NCBI RefSeq assembly: GCF_006228105.1
Contig: NZ_VDHH01000063.1
Origin: Chelonobacter sp006228105
Lineage (GTDB): Bacteria > Pseudomonadota > Gammaproteobacteria > Enterobacterales > Pasteurellaceae
Direction: 5' to 3' (one strand)
Length of the DNA stretch: 25,792 bases
A program made the position numbers and the translations under genes. Positions within the stretch are counted from its first letter, which is position 1; each line of letters starts with the position of its first letter. The notes beneath the pieces are model-generated. The model saw only the letters and a list, made by a program, of their open reading frames with translations, was not told the origin of the DNA and searched no databases. Below are positions 1 to 7,789 of the stretch, piece by piece.

Positions 1-824
1 GTGCCGACAACAAAGCAGCGATTGCAAATATCATGACCGCACTTTCGATCATTCAACAACAAAAAATCCCGATCGGCGATATTTATATTGCTTTTGTGCC
101 TGACGAAGAGATTGGTTTACGTGGTGCAAAACAGCTGGATCTAACCCGCTTCAAACCGGATTTTGCTTATACTATCGACTGTTGTGAACTGGGCGAAGTG
201 GTGTACGAAAACTTTAATGCCGCTGCTGCCGACATTACCATCTACGGCGTCAGCGCCCACCCAATGTCGGCAAAAGGCGTGATGGTCAACCCAATTTTAG
301 TCGCCCATGATTTGATCAGCCGTTTCGATCGTAATCAAACACCGGAATGCACCGAACAAAAAGAGGGCTATTGGTGGTTTAACCGTGTTGATGCCAACCA
401 AAGCCAAGCTAAGCTGCAAATTGCAATTCGCGATTTTGATAAAACTGTTTTTGAACAGCGTAAAGATTTTATTTTACAATCAGTTACACAACTACAACAG
501 CAATATCCACAAATCAGAATAGAGTGTAAAATTGAGGATATTTACGGCAATATCGCCAACACCTTAACCGATGATCGCCGCTCAATTGATTTGCTGTTCA
601 GCGCCATGCAACAGCTCGACATCACTGCAAAAGTCACTCCAATGCGTGGCGGCACCGACGGTGCGGCACTTTCGGTGAAAGGCATTACCACTCCGAACTA
701 TTTCACTGGCGCACATAACTTTCACTCTAAATTTGAATTTTTACCGATCCCGTCATTTATCAAATCCTGCGAATTGACTTTGCAGCTGATCAAACAGGCG
801 GCGAAATCATTAAAGTGCGGTTGA
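1..824 (+). CDS. pepT: Peptidase T (tripeptide aminopeptidase), 5' end outside window
   Basis: Cytoplasmic zinc aminopeptidase of the M20 family that removes the N-terminal residue of tripeptides. The frame is open from base 3, so the first part of the protein lies upstream; about 274 of roughly 410 family residues are present. Visible family landmarks are ADNKAA at the very start (metal-binding Asp), PDEEIGLRGA (catalytic and metal Glu), a TID near an ENFNAA motif, the dimerisation-domain HPMSAKGVMVN, RGGTDGA, and a late HNFHSKFEF with the last metal-ligand His. The gene ends in Lys-Cys-Gly-stop, and these codons are supplied by an uptake signal (AAGTGCGGT at 813-821). Identity is secure; only the start is missing. 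Confidence 0.93.
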   Translation, partial: ADNKAAIANIMTALSIIQQQKIPIGDIYIAFVPDEEIGLRGAKQLDLTRFKPDFAYTIDCCELGEVVYENFNAAAADITIYGVSAHPMSAKGVMVNPILVAHDLISRFDRNQTPECTEQKEGYWWFNRVDANQSQAKLQIAIRDFDKTVFEQRKDFILQSVTQLQQQYPQIRIECKIEDIYGNIANTLTDDRRSIDLLFSAMQQLDITAKVTPMRGGTDGAALSVKGITTPNYFTGAHNFHSKFEFLPIPSFIKSCELTLQLIKQAAKSLKCG

Positions 825-846
825 GAAAATGTGCGGTTGAGAAAAT
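815..846. repeat. Perfect tandem 16-bp repeat with uptake-signal core at pepT end
   Basis: The 16-mer GTGCGGTTGAGAAAAT occurs at 815-830 and again at 831-846 with no gap. The first copy contains the pepT stop codon and belongs to an exact USS (813-821). The second copy lacks the leading AA. A third, degenerate AAAAGCGGTTAAG follows at about 856. This looks like local duplication of a USS-bearing end. No other function is visible. Confidence 0.8.
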
Positions 847-951
847 TTCACAAAAAAAGCGGTTAAGTGATAAACTAGCCCTCAATTTGAATGGTCTTTA
901 ACAGACTTTACTTCATCACTGAATTGGCTAAGTATTAGTGAGAAAACGGGA

Positions 952-2406
952 ATGACGGATAATAAGAAAAAGAGCGGTTTTTGGTCTTGGTTAGGCTTGG
1001 GCAGCAAAGAGCAACAGCAGACAGAACAGCAAGCCGAAGCATTAGCACAGCAACAGGCTGAACAGCAAGCCGCCGAAAAAGTGCGGTTGGCGCAGGAGCA
1101 AGCAGAACAAGAAGCCGCTAGACAAGCCGAAGCATTAGCACAACAGCAGGCTGAACAGCAAGCTGCCGAAAAAGTGCGGTTGGCGCAGGCGGAACAAGAA
1201 GCTGCTAGACAAGCCGAAGCATTAGCGCAACAACAAGCTGAGCAGGAAGCCGCCGAGAAAGTGCGGTTGGCGCAAGCGGAACAAGAAGCCGCTAGACAAG
1301 CCGAAGCATTAGCACAACAACAAGCTGAGCAGCAAGCCGCCGAGAAAGCTCGGTTGGCGGAACAAGAAGCGGCTAGACAAGCCGAAGCATTGGCACAACA
1401 GCAGGCTGAGCAGGAAGCCGCTGAAAAAGTGCGGTTGGCGCAGCAGCAAGCACCACAACCCAAAGAACAAGAAAAACCGAGCGAAGGCGGCTTTTTCAGT
1501 CGTTTGCTGAAAGGCTTGGTAAAAACTAAACAGAACCTAGGTTCCGGATTTCGTAATCTATTCACTGGCAAAAAAATTGATGATGAGTTGTTTGAAGAGC
1601 TGGAAGAGCAGCTGTTGATCGCCGATATCGGTATGCCGACCACCACCAAAATCATCCACAATCTGACCCAGCATGCCTCGAAAAAAGAGTTACGTGATGC
1701 CGAACAGTTGTATCAAAAACTGAAAGACGAAATGGCAGAGATTTTGCAGCCGGTGGCGCAGCCGTTGGTGATTGGGGATAAAAAACCGTTTGTGATTTTA
1801 ATGGTCGGGGTCAACGGTGTCGGCAAAACCACCACCATCGGCAAATTGGCACGTCAGTTCCAGTCACAAGGCAAATCGGTGATGTTGGCGGCAGGCGACA
1901 CATTCCGTGCGGCAGCAGTCGAGCAGTTGCAAGTTTGGGGCGAACGCAACCATATTCCGGTGGTGGCGCAAAGCAGTGGTTCCGATTCGGCTTCGGTGCT
2001 GTATGATGCACTGGAATCGGCAAAAGCCAAAAATATCGATATTTTATTGGCGGATACTGCCGGGCGCTTACAAAATAAAAATAACTTGATGGATGAATTG
2101 AAAAAAATTGTGCGGGTGATGCAAAAAATTGATCCACAAGCGCCACATGAGATTATGCTGACACTGGATGCCGGCACCGGGCAAAATGCCATCAGCCAAG
2201 CAAAACTGTTTAACGAAGCGGTCGGCTTGACTGGAATTACGCTCACCAAGCTGGATGGCACCGCAAAAGGCGGCGTGATTTTTGCCATTGCCGATCAATT
2301 TAAAGTGCCGATTCGCTATATCGGCGTCGGGGAAAAGATCGATGATCTGCGTCCGTTTGAGGCAAAAGAGTTTATCGAAGCGTTATTTAGTCAGGAAAGC
2401 GAGTAA
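952..2406 (+). CDS. ftsY: Signal recognition particle receptor FtsY
   Basis: SRP receptor GTPase that docks ribosome-SRP complexes at the inner membrane for co-translational insertion; 484 residues. Order of parts: a basic, Trp-rich N-terminus (1-20); a Gln/Ala/Glu-rich repeat region (about 25-163) forming the acidic A domain; then the NG domain from about 185. GTPase motifs are GVNGVGKT at 286-293 (P-loop), DTFRAAA at 316-322, DTAGR at 368-372, TKLDGTAKGG at 432-441, and GVGEKIDDLRPFE near 458-470. The N-terminus resembles Haemophilus FtsY. It is first in the ftsY-ftsE-ftsX operon, with 34 nt to ftsE. The A-domain repeats carrying uptake sequences are the odd feature (separate entry). Confidence 0.97.
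   Translation: MTDNKKKSGFWSWLGLGSKEQQQTEQQAEALAQQQAEQQAAEKVRLAQEQAEQEAARQAEALAQQQAEQQAAEKVRLAQAEQEAARQAEALAQQQAEQEAAEKVRLAQAEQEAARQAEALAQQQAEQQAAEKARLAEQEAARQAEALAQQQAEQEAAEKVRLAQQQAPQPKEQEKPSEGGFFSRLLKGLVKTKQNLGSGFRNLFTGKKIDDELFEELEEQLLIADIGMPTTTKIIHNLTQHASKKELRDAEQLYQKLKDEMAEILQPVAQPLVIGDKKPFVILMVGVNGVGKTTTIGKLARQFQSQGKSVMLAAGDTFRAAAVEQLQVWGERNHIPVVAQSSGSDSASVLYDALESAKAKNIDILLADTAGRLQNKNNLMDELKKIVRVMQKIDPQAPHEIMLTLDAGTGQNAISQAKLFNEAVGLTGITLTKLDGTAKGGVIFAIADQFKVPIRYIGVGEKIDDLRPFEAKEFIEALFSQESE
1024..1440 (+). repeat. In-frame FtsY repeats, each with a USS or near-USS
   Basis: Five units of a 27-31 residue repeat (consensus EQEAARQAEALAQQQAEQ followed by AAEKVRLA) make up residues 25-163. 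The KVRL codons form an exact USS, AAGTGCGGT, at 1079-1087, 1172-1180, 1259-1267 and 1427-1435. The fourth unit reads AAGCTCGGT (1346-1354), giving KARLA. Spacings between successive USS positions are 93, 87, 87 and 81 bp, all multiples of three. The encoded segment is predicted to be helical or coiled-coil by composition. Confidence 0.93.
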
Positions 2407-2440
2407 TAAGTCAGCGCTTCCTAACAATAAGAGAGAGAAT

Positions 2441-3100
2441 ATGATTCGTTTTGTGAATGTCAGCAAAGCCTATCTGGGCGGCAAGCAAGCCTTGCAAGGT
2501 TTGAGCTTCCACCTGCCGATCGGTAGCATGAGCTATCTGACCGGTCATTCCGGTGCCGGCAAAAGTACGCTACTGAAATTGATTATGGGGATTGAACGTG
2601 CCAATGGCGGCAATGTGTTTTTCAACGGTCACGATATTACCCGCATCAACTCGGAGCAGATTCCGTTTTTACGACGCCAAATCGGTATGGTGCACCAAGA
2701 CTACCGCTTACTGACAGATCGCTCAGTATTGGAAAATGTCTCTCTGCCACTGATTATCAGCGGTATGCACCCGAACGAAATTAAACGCAGAGCCTCGGCA
2801 GCGTTAGACAAAGTCGGTTTGCTGCACCGTGCCAACCATTTGCCGGCACACCTCTCCGGCGGCGAACAACAACGAGTGGATATCGCCCGCGCCGTGGTCA
2901 ATCGACCGCAATTGCTGTTGGCAGACGAACCGACCGGTAATCTGGACAAAGCCCTGTCGCAGGAAATTTTTCGCCTGTTTGAGGAGTTTAACCGTATTGG
3001 TGTTACTGTGTTAATTGCTACTCACGACCACAACATCATTCAACAAAAACCAAAACCGACCTTAGTCTTGGAACAGGGTCATCTGCGGGCATTTCAGTAG
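2441..3100 (+). CDS. ftsE: Cell division ATP-binding protein FtsE
   Basis: ATPase subunit of the FtsEX complex, which works with periplasmic murein hydrolase activators at the division septum. 219 residues, near the usual 220. The start is ATG 2441, preceded by an AAGAGAGAG Shine-Dalgarno stretch; the open frame reaches further upstream into ftsY but without a comparable site. Motifs: Walker A GHSGAGKST (35-43), Q-loop region around VHQDYRLL, ABC signature LSGGEQQR, Walker B LLLADEPTGNLD, and H-loop IATHD. The RVDIARA that follows the signature (Asp where E. coli has Gly) is what I recall for Haemophilus FtsE. The stop is 13 nt from the ftsX start. Confidence 0.97.
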   Translation: MIRFVNVSKAYLGGKQALQGLSFHLPIGSMSYLTGHSGAGKSTLLKLIMGIERANGGNVFFNGHDITRINSEQIPFLRRQIGMVHQDYRLLTDRSVLENVSLPLIISGMHPNEIKRRASAALDKVGLLHRANHLPAHLSGGEQQRVDIARAVVNRPQLLLADEPTGNLDKALSQEIFRLFEEFNRIGVTVLIATHDHNIIQQKPKPTLVLEQGHLRAFQ

Positions 3101-3113
3101 GAGCGGTAAAAAT

Positions 3114-4049
3114 ATGAATTCTCGTCGCTTGCAAGCGCCGTTTTGGCTAAATATTCAGTATGTTATGAAATCGGTGTTGACCGATCTTTGGAACAAAAAA
3201 ATCGGCACCGTTTTGACTGTGCTGGTGATCGCAGTTTCGCTAACCATTCCAACTATCAGCTACTTGTTGTGGAAAAACACCAAACAAGCCGCTACCGAAT
3301 TTTATCCTGAGTCGCAAATCACGGTTTATCTGCATAAAACCTTAAGTGAAGCCGACGCCAATCTGGTGGTAGAAAAATTGCGCCAACAAGAGGGGGTTGC
3401 TGCATTAAGTTATGTTTCGCGCCAACAAAGTCTGGAGGATTTTCGCGCTTGGTCGGGATTTGGCAGTGAACTGGAATTGCTAGATGACAACCCACTACCG
3501 GCGGTGGTGATGATTACGCCGCAAGAGGAGTTTCAACAATCTGCGAAATTAGCCGATCTGCGCGTTGCGCTCAACAAAGTTAAAGGTGTAGATGAAGTGC
3601 GGTTGGACAGTGATTGGCTGGAAAAATTGGCGGCAATCACTTGGCTGGCAGGACGAATTGCGGTGGTTTGCACCCTGCTAATGTTATTGGCGGTGGTGTT
3701 GGTGATCGGCAACAGCATTCGCTCTGATGTTTACAGCAGCCGCGCCAATATTGAAGTGATGAAACTACTTGGCGCTACCGAACATTTTATCCTGCGCCCT
3801 TTTTTATACACCGGCTTAATCTATGGCATTGTCGGCGGCATTTTGGCAACATTACTAAGTGCGGTTACGATTGCCTATTTTTCCACCGCGATTGAATATG
3901 TCGCCAATATTTTTGCAGTCAAATATGAATTAAACGGCATCAACCTGATTGAAGCTATTTTTATCATTATGCTAGCCGCTTTCACCGGCTGGTGCGGCGC
4001 TTGGATTGCGGCGAAAAAGCATATTAACCGTTTGGACGAGGGGCAATAA
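3114..4049 (+). CDS. ftsX: Cell division protein FtsX
   Basis: Membrane subunit of FtsEX, 311 residues, with the expected four-helix layout: TM1 about 31-53, a periplasmic domain about 54-172, TM2 about 174-200, TM3 about 226-256 and TM4 about 277-299. The start ATG is preceded by TAGGAG (3099-3104), which overlaps the ftsE stop. Exact USS copies lie inside the gene at 3595-3603 (encoding part of EVRL, 161-164) and 3857-3865. It ends the operon, with a hairpin across its stop codon. In Haemophilus the next gene is rpoH; here an accessory region begins instead. Confidence 0.96.
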   Translation: MNSRRLQAPFWLNIQYVMKSVLTDLWNKKIGTVLTVLVIAVSLTIPTISYLLWKNTKQAATEFYPESQITVYLHKTLSEADANLVVEKLRQQEGVAALSYVSRQQSLEDFRAWSGFGSELELLDDNPLPAVVMITPQEEFQQSAKLADLRVALNKVKGVDEVRLDSDWLEKLAAITWLAGRIAVVCTLLMLLAVVLVIGNSIRSDVYSSRANIEVMKLLGATEHFILRPFLYTGLIYGIVGGILATLLSAVTIAYFSTAIEYVANIFAVKYELNGINLIEAIFIIMLAAFTGWCGAWIAAKKHINRLDEGQ

Positions 4050-4068
4050 TAATCGCCCCCTCTTTATC
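4038..4068 (+). terminator. Rho-independent terminator of the ftsYEX operon
   Basis: GAGGGG(C) at 4038-4044 pairs with GCCCCCTC at 4055-4062 (one bulged C) around a ten-base AT-rich loop, followed by TTTATCTT. The ftsX stop codon lies in the loop. Confidence 0.7.
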
Positions 4069-4076
4069 TTGTTCAA

Positions 4077-4085
4077 ACCGCACTT
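4077..4085 (-). other. Stand-alone USS between ftsX and the accessory region
   Basis: ACCGCACTT, the exact complement of the Haemophilus uptake core, 6 bp from the 3' end of the minus-strand YjbR-like gene. No paired arm is visible, so it is not an obvious terminator. Confidence 0.85.
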
Positions 4086-4090
4086 TAACC

Positions 4091-4441
4091 TCAGCGGCTT
4101 AAAGCATAACTATCCGCCAGTAAGCTGAAAATCGTTTCATCGTTCTGGCCACCATCCAGCAGCACGCTGATCCAATGTTCTTTGTTCATGTGCCAGCCCG
4201 GGAATATCCCGGGCATACTGCGCAGGGCGCCGATTAATTCCGGCGGTGCTTTCAGGTTGACGATGTCCACATTGGCGTCATCTGCCAGCCCCAATTTGCT
4301 GCCGGGCACCACCAACAAGGCGCAAAACCATTTGCGGTTAGGGTGGCGGAACACGGCGTAGTCGGGGTGTTTTTGCCACGGGTAATCCGGTGCTGCGCCG
4401 TATTGTGCGGCGATGTACTCGATCAATTGTGTCCGTTTCAT
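4091..4441 (-). CDS. MmcQ/YjbR family protein
   Basis: A 116-residue protein matching the small YjbR/MmcQ (DUF419) family, which has a double-wing or CyaY-like fold and is often annotated as DNA-binding; its biochemical role is not established. Family-like features are the N-terminal RTQLIEYIAAQYG, the PWQKHPDYAVFRH and RKWFCALL strands, the NLKAPPE segment, a conserved PGWHMNKEHWISV core and the end LLADSYALSR. The start ATG follows CGGAGACACC. It lies 28 nt downstream of the LysR gene on the same strand, so the two are probably co-transcribed. Length is normal. Confidence 0.85.
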   Translation of the reverse strand: MKRTQLIEYIAAQYGAAPDYPWQKHPDYAVFRHPNRKWFCALLVVPGSKLGLADDANVDIVNLKAPPELIGALRSMPGIFPGWHMNKEHWISVLLDGGQNDETIFSLLADSYALSR

Positions 4442-4468
4442 GGTGTCTCCGTTGTGTCGGTTTGGGCT

Positions 4469-4483
4469 TTCAGGCAGCCTGAA
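4469..4483. other. Overlapping neisserial DUS variants at the LysR 3' end
   Basis: TTCAGGCAGCCTGAA is almost self-complementary. It contains AGGCAGCCTGAA on plus (Kingella-type dialect) and AGGCTGCCTGAA on minus (Simonsiella-type dialect). On the minus strand it encodes the last residues and stop (Gln-Ala-Ala-TGA) of the LysR protein. Dialect names are from memory of published DUS surveys. Confidence 0.75.
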
Positions 4484-5369
4484 TAAACCGCCGCCCCACT
4501 ATCCTTGCCAATTCCTCAAACACAAACTTCACTCGAGCCGGCGTGACGCTTTGTTGTTGGCGGTAGAGATACACCGGCCACTGGATTTTCGGCACCTCGG
4601 CGAACAACTCGACGATCTCGCCGTTTGCCAATGCGTCGGCGCAGACGCAGTCTAAAATATGCCCGACCACCCGCCCTGATTTCACCGCGGCAAGGATGGC
4701 GTTCATCTCTTGGCTGTAAAACTGCGGATTGGCGAGGATTTGTTCGTCGTCGTTGATGTGCCATGCCCAGGCTTTGCCGGTGTTTTCGTCGGCAAGGGCT
4801 GCGAGCGGGTAGCGCTTTTTGAGGTCGGCGAAATCAGCCGGCTCGCCCAATTTGGTCAGTAATTTGGGGGCGATGACGATTTTTTCGTGCATTTTCCCGA
4901 TTTTTCTAGCGATTAAATTGCTGTCGGCGGCAAAACCGATGCGTATGCCCACGTCTATCTGTTTTTCCACCACGTTCAGGCGCTTGCCGCCCACTTGCCA
5001 ATCGAGCGTGATGTGCGGATAGGGTTCAAGTGCGGTCAGAAGCTCGGCCAAAATCTCATCGTTAAACGGCAGAATCGGCATCGCAATCCGCACCACACCG
5101 TGCATTTCGTCGTCGTTGCCTTGGTTTTGGAACAACTGCTCACTCTCGTCCAACAGCCCTTGTGCCTTGGGCAAAAACTGCCGCCCGAAATCGCTCAACA
5201 CAATCTGGCGGGTGCTGCGAATAAACAGCGGCTCGCCCAAAGCACGCTCCAGCTCGGCAATGCTGCGGGTAATCACCGGCGCGGAAACGGCAAGGCGGTG
5301 GGCGGTTTCTTTGAATTGCAAGGTTTCTGCCGCCACGCAGAAGACTTTGAGGGCGAATAATCTGTCCAT
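4470..5369 (-). CDS. LysR family transcriptional regulator
   Basis: A 299-residue LysR-type regulator: winged HTH at about 1-60 (MDRLFALKVF, then AHRLAVSAPVITRSIAELER and LFIRSTRQIVLSDFG), followed by a periplasmic-binding-protein-like effector domain. The chosen start is ATG 5369, eight bases after AAGAG and giving the usual LysR N-terminus; the longer frame begins with TTG at 5399 and adds ten unlike residues. An exact USS lies inside at 5028-5036. The C-terminus is encoded by a neisserial DUS. The upstream region carries a dyad that is repeated in front of the hydrolase at 9384, suggesting (inference) that the protein controls both genes. Its effector is unknown. Confidence 0.92.
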   Translation of the reverse strand: MDRLFALKVFCVAAETLQFKETAHRLAVSAPVITRSIAELERALGEPLFIRSTRQIVLSDFGRQFLPKAQGLLDESEQLFQNQGNDDEMHGVVRIAMPILPFNDEILAELLTALEPYPHITLDWQVGGKRLNVVEKQIDVGIRIGFAADSNLIARKIGKMHEKIVIAPKLLTKLGEPADFADLKKRYPLAALADENTGKAWAWHINDDEQILANPQFYSQEMNAILAAVKSGRVVGHILDCVCADALANGEIVELFAEVPKIQWPVYLYRQQQSVTPARVKFVFEELARIVGRRFIQAA

Positions 5370-5404
5370 TTTTGGGCTCTTGTTGGGTATGATTTCCAAT
5401 TGGG

Positions 5405-5452
5405 TAATTATAGATTAATAAATGGATGATTTATAGGAAATTATTGGCTTTT
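5405..5452. promoter_or_regulatory. LysR-type operator candidate (copy 1 of a 48-bp repeat)
   Basis: A 48-bp stretch matches 9299-9346 at 39 of 48 positions in the same orientation. It holds an imperfect dyad, TATAGAT (5409-5415) and ATTTATA (5429-5435), 36 bp upstream of the LysR start. On the minus strand a TATAAT (plus 5407-5412) could be the LysR -10 box. The matching copy forms part of a good promoter toward the hydrolase; this copy has no -10 on the plus side because similarity stops at 5452. Confidence 0.6.
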
Positions 5453-5466
5453 GGATGAGTAGGAAA

Positions 5467-5517
5467 ATGTCGTCTGAAACCGCACTTTGATGTGCCAAGT
5501 TTCAGACGGCATTTTTC
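5467..5517. terminator. Composite DUS-USS hairpin
   Basis: ATGTCGTCTGAA (5467-5478, one mismatch to the DUS) abuts USS complement ACCGCACTT (5479-5487), and the exact reverse DUS TTCAGACGGCAT (5501-5512) closes the stem, followed by TTTTTCTT. An inner GCAC/GTGC pairing lies in the loop. It sits between two divergently transcribed genes, so it does not terminate either neighbour; it looks like a cassette border. Confidence 0.75.
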
Positions 5518-5629
5518 TTACATCAAATCCCAAGCAGGGCGGTAATGTGGTGCGAATTAAGGCTTTAAGGAAACAAACTCAACTGTTATGCTTAAAAACC
5601 ATCAAACCAAGCAACATCAAGGGGAAAGC

Positions 5630-6559
5630 ATGATTGACGTCATCCGCGATATTCCGAATACCGACACGTTTGCAAAAACCGACATCATCAATAAAGGTTG
5701 GTCGGACGATAAAAAATATTGCATAACAACCATTGATGGCGAAAAACGATTGCTGCGTGTTTCGGATATCGCCGAATATGAAAACAAGAAACACGAATTT
5801 GAATTGATGAAGCGTTTTGCATTAACGGGCATCAAGATGTCGCAGCCGCTTGATTTCGGCGTATGCAATAAGGGGAAAAACGTTTATCAGCTGCTGACGT
5901 GGTGCGAGGGCGAGGAGGCGAAAGAGCGGCTTCCTTCGCTTTCAGAACAAGCGCAGTATGAATTCGGCCGCCAGGCAGGACAAATGCTGAAAACCATGCA
6001 GGCAGTTGAAAGCCATCCGCCCTCTGCGGATTGGGCGACGATATATGGCGGCAAAGTCAAAAAATATATTGAAGATTATCACGCCTGCGGCGAAACATTG
6101 TTTGGCGGTGAGCTGCTTCTTGCTTTTATAAACCAGCATATCTCTTGCTTGCAACAGCGACCGATGAGCCTGCTGCACGCCGATTTCCAGTCTGACAATA
6201 TGGTGATCTCACCGCAGAACGAACTGTATGTGATTGACTTTCAAGGCAGCGGTTTGGTCGATCCCTATTATGCGCTGACAGGGGCAATGGTCACGGCAGA
6301 GGTGAGTCCGCCGTTTGCCATCGGGCAGCTGTGCAGCTATTTTGGCGGCGATGTGCCGGCGGATTTTTGGACGCTCAATGCGTTCTATATGGCGGCGGAA
6401 AGCATTCATGCTTTTACGGTGGCGCTCACTTTGGGCAAAGAAGAAGTGGATTATTCAAACGAAATGATGCAGACCATGCTGGCGTGGTTCGATCATTTGA
6501 ACACCCTTGTGCCAAGTTGGTTTAGCGCAAAAGCGTATTCGGGACGTTTTTGGGGCTGA
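5630..6559 (+). CDS. Aminoglycoside phosphotransferase-like kinase (APH fold)
   Basis: A 309-residue protein with the APH/choline-kinase-type fold. The catalytic loop is HADFQSDN at 183-190 (His-x-Asp-x4-Asn, Asp185 as presumed base) and the metal-binding segment VIDFQGSG holds Asp203. The N-lobe position near LLRVSD (41-46) has Arg where many members have the nucleotide-binding Lys, so phosphotransfer is likely but not certain. ATG 5630 follows a strong AAGGGGAAAG site and is preferred over ATG 5588. I see nothing to indicate the substrate; such proteins include antibiotic, fructosamine, thiamine and sugar kinases, so a resistance label is not justified. YhcG follows on the same strand after 94 nt. 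Confidence 0.8.
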   Translation: MIDVIRDIPNTDTFAKTDIINKGWSDDKKYCITTIDGEKRLLRVSDIAEYENKKHEFELMKRFALTGIKMSQPLDFGVCNKGKNVYQLLTWCEGEEAKERLPSLSEQAQYEFGRQAGQMLKTMQAVESHPPSADWATIYGGKVKKYIEDYHACGETLFGGELLLAFINQHISCLQQRPMSLLHADFQSDNMVISPQNELYVIDFQGSGLVDPYYALTGAMVTAEVSPPFAIGQLCSYFGGDVPADFWTLNAFYMAAESIHAFTVALTLGKEEVDYSNEMMQTMLAWFDHLNTLVPSWFSAKAYSGRFWG

Positions 6560-6653
6560 CGATGATGTTCGCCAGCATTGTATTGCGTTCTATTTATCTC
6601 TATGATTTTGTCATAAATTATCCAAAATCAGAAAGCCGGTAAAGGAAAAAACA

Positions 6654-7664
6654 ATGAGCAAAGAACTGATAAGCAGTAACGATTACAGTGAAATCTTGCA
6701 ACAAGCCATTAGCCAAATTCACACCACCAGAGCCCGAGTTGCCAAGCAAATCAATGGGGCGGTGAATTCGGTGTATTGGCTTTTGGGCAAATTGCTGTTT
6801 GACAGGCAGTTAGCGGAAGGATACGGCAGTGCGGTGGTGAAACAGCTTTCAGCCGATCTCAAAAATGAATTTCCCGATATGGGGCTGTCGCCACGCAACT
6901 TGTGGAATATGAAGCGTTTTTATGAGCGTTATTATCAGGCAGATGAAAAACTGCTACAGGCTGTAGCAGTTTTGCCGTGGGGACATAATCTGTTGTTATT
7001 GGATAAAATTCAATCCCTCGCCGCAGTCGCCTTTTATGCCAATGAAGTGATTAGCAAAGGTTGGTCAAGAGATTTGCTGCTCAACGCCATCAAAATGGAC
7101 ACATTCCACCATACCCAAACGCAATTGCAAACCAATAATTTCAACGAAACCTTATTGCCGATCAGCGCCGACTACGCCAACGAAGTCTTTAAAAATTCGT
7201 ATAATCTCGGCTTTTTAGGCATTATCGAACCCATAAAAGAACAAGAATTGGAAAAAAGACTGACGGAGAAAATCAAGTCGTTTGTGTTGGAATTGGGCAA
7301 AGGCTTTTCTTTCATCGGCAATCAATACCGCTTGGAATACAACCAAAAAGAGTATTTTGTCGATATGCTGTTTTTCCATCGTGGCTTACGTTCGCTGGTA
7401 GCGATTGAATTAAAAATCGGCAGTTTCAAAGCAGAATATGTGGGCAAGATGAATTTTTATCTGACCCTGCTGGACAAATTGGAAAAAAGCGAACATGAAA
7501 ACCCATCCATCGGCATTATTCTTTGTGCCGAAAAAGATCGCTTGGACGTAGAAATCGCCTTACAAGACATCAACAAACCCATCGGCGTATCGGATTATCA
7601 GCTTTTACTGCCAAAAGACGAACTGCAAACCTTGGTGTTGAATGAATTAAACAAGGAAATATAG
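6654..7664 (+). CDS. YhcG-like PDDEXK nuclease domain protein (DUF1016)
   Basis: A 336-residue protein of the YhcG/DUF1016 family. The N-terminal half (about 10-165) is the helical DUF1016 N domain, with GKLLFDRQ, LSPRNLWNMKRFY and LPWGHN, typical of the family. The C-terminal half is a PD-(D/E)XK nuclease-like domain: GKGFSFIGNQYRLE (216-229), YFVDMLFFHRGL with Asp237, and AIELKIG with Glu252 and Lys254. The start follows AAAGGA. Members are scattered by transfer and often lie near restriction or toxin genes. Here it sits between a kinase and an esterase without any restriction genes. Its target is unknown; a DNA-processing or defence role is inferred. Confidence 0.9.
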   Translation: MSKELISSNDYSEILQQAISQIHTTRARVAKQINGAVNSVYWLLGKLLFDRQLAEGYGSAVVKQLSADLKNEFPDMGLSPRNLWNMKRFYERYYQADEKLLQAVAVLPWGHNLLLLDKIQSLAAVAFYANEVISKGWSRDLLLNAIKMDTFHHTQTQLQTNNFNETLLPISADYANEVFKNSYNLGFLGIIEPIKEQELEKRLTEKIKSFVLELGKGFSFIGNQYRLEYNQKEYFVDMLFFHRGLRSLVAIELKIGSFKAEYVGKMNFYLTLLDKLEKSEHENPSIGIILCAEKDRLDVEIALQDINKPIGVSDYQLLLPKDELQTLVLNELNKEI

Positions 7665-7711
7665 CGGACGTTTATAAAATCCCGCCCAAATCTGCACCTT
7701 TGTTATAACAA

Positions 7712-7767
7712 ATGCCGTCTGAAACCTTTACTTGCTCAAAAAAGCAAAGTGCGGTTTCAGGCGGCAT
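7712..7767. terminator. Composite DUS-USS hairpin, bidirectional terminator
   Basis: Exact DUS ATGCCGTCTGAA (7712-7723); exact USS AAGTGCGGT (7747-7755) directly abutting TTCAGGCGGCAT (7756-7767, one mismatch to reverse DUS). It lies between convergent genes. Its loop (ACTTGCT...AAGC) closely resembles that of the element at 11258-11312, so the two are related copies. Confidence 0.8.
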
Positions 7768-7789
7768 AATTCATAAGTCAGCTCACGTT

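Noticed and set aside
882..1661. 259-codon minus-strand frame rich in Cys-Ala-Asn repeats
   Set aside because: It is the antisense of the ftsY repeat region; its repeats mirror the Gln/Ala/Glu codons and it has no family features.
5630..6559. Aminoglycoside resistance gene
   Set aside because: Only the general APH fold and catalytic loop are visible, and the N-lobe has Arg where a Lys is common; the fold covers many housekeeping kinases.
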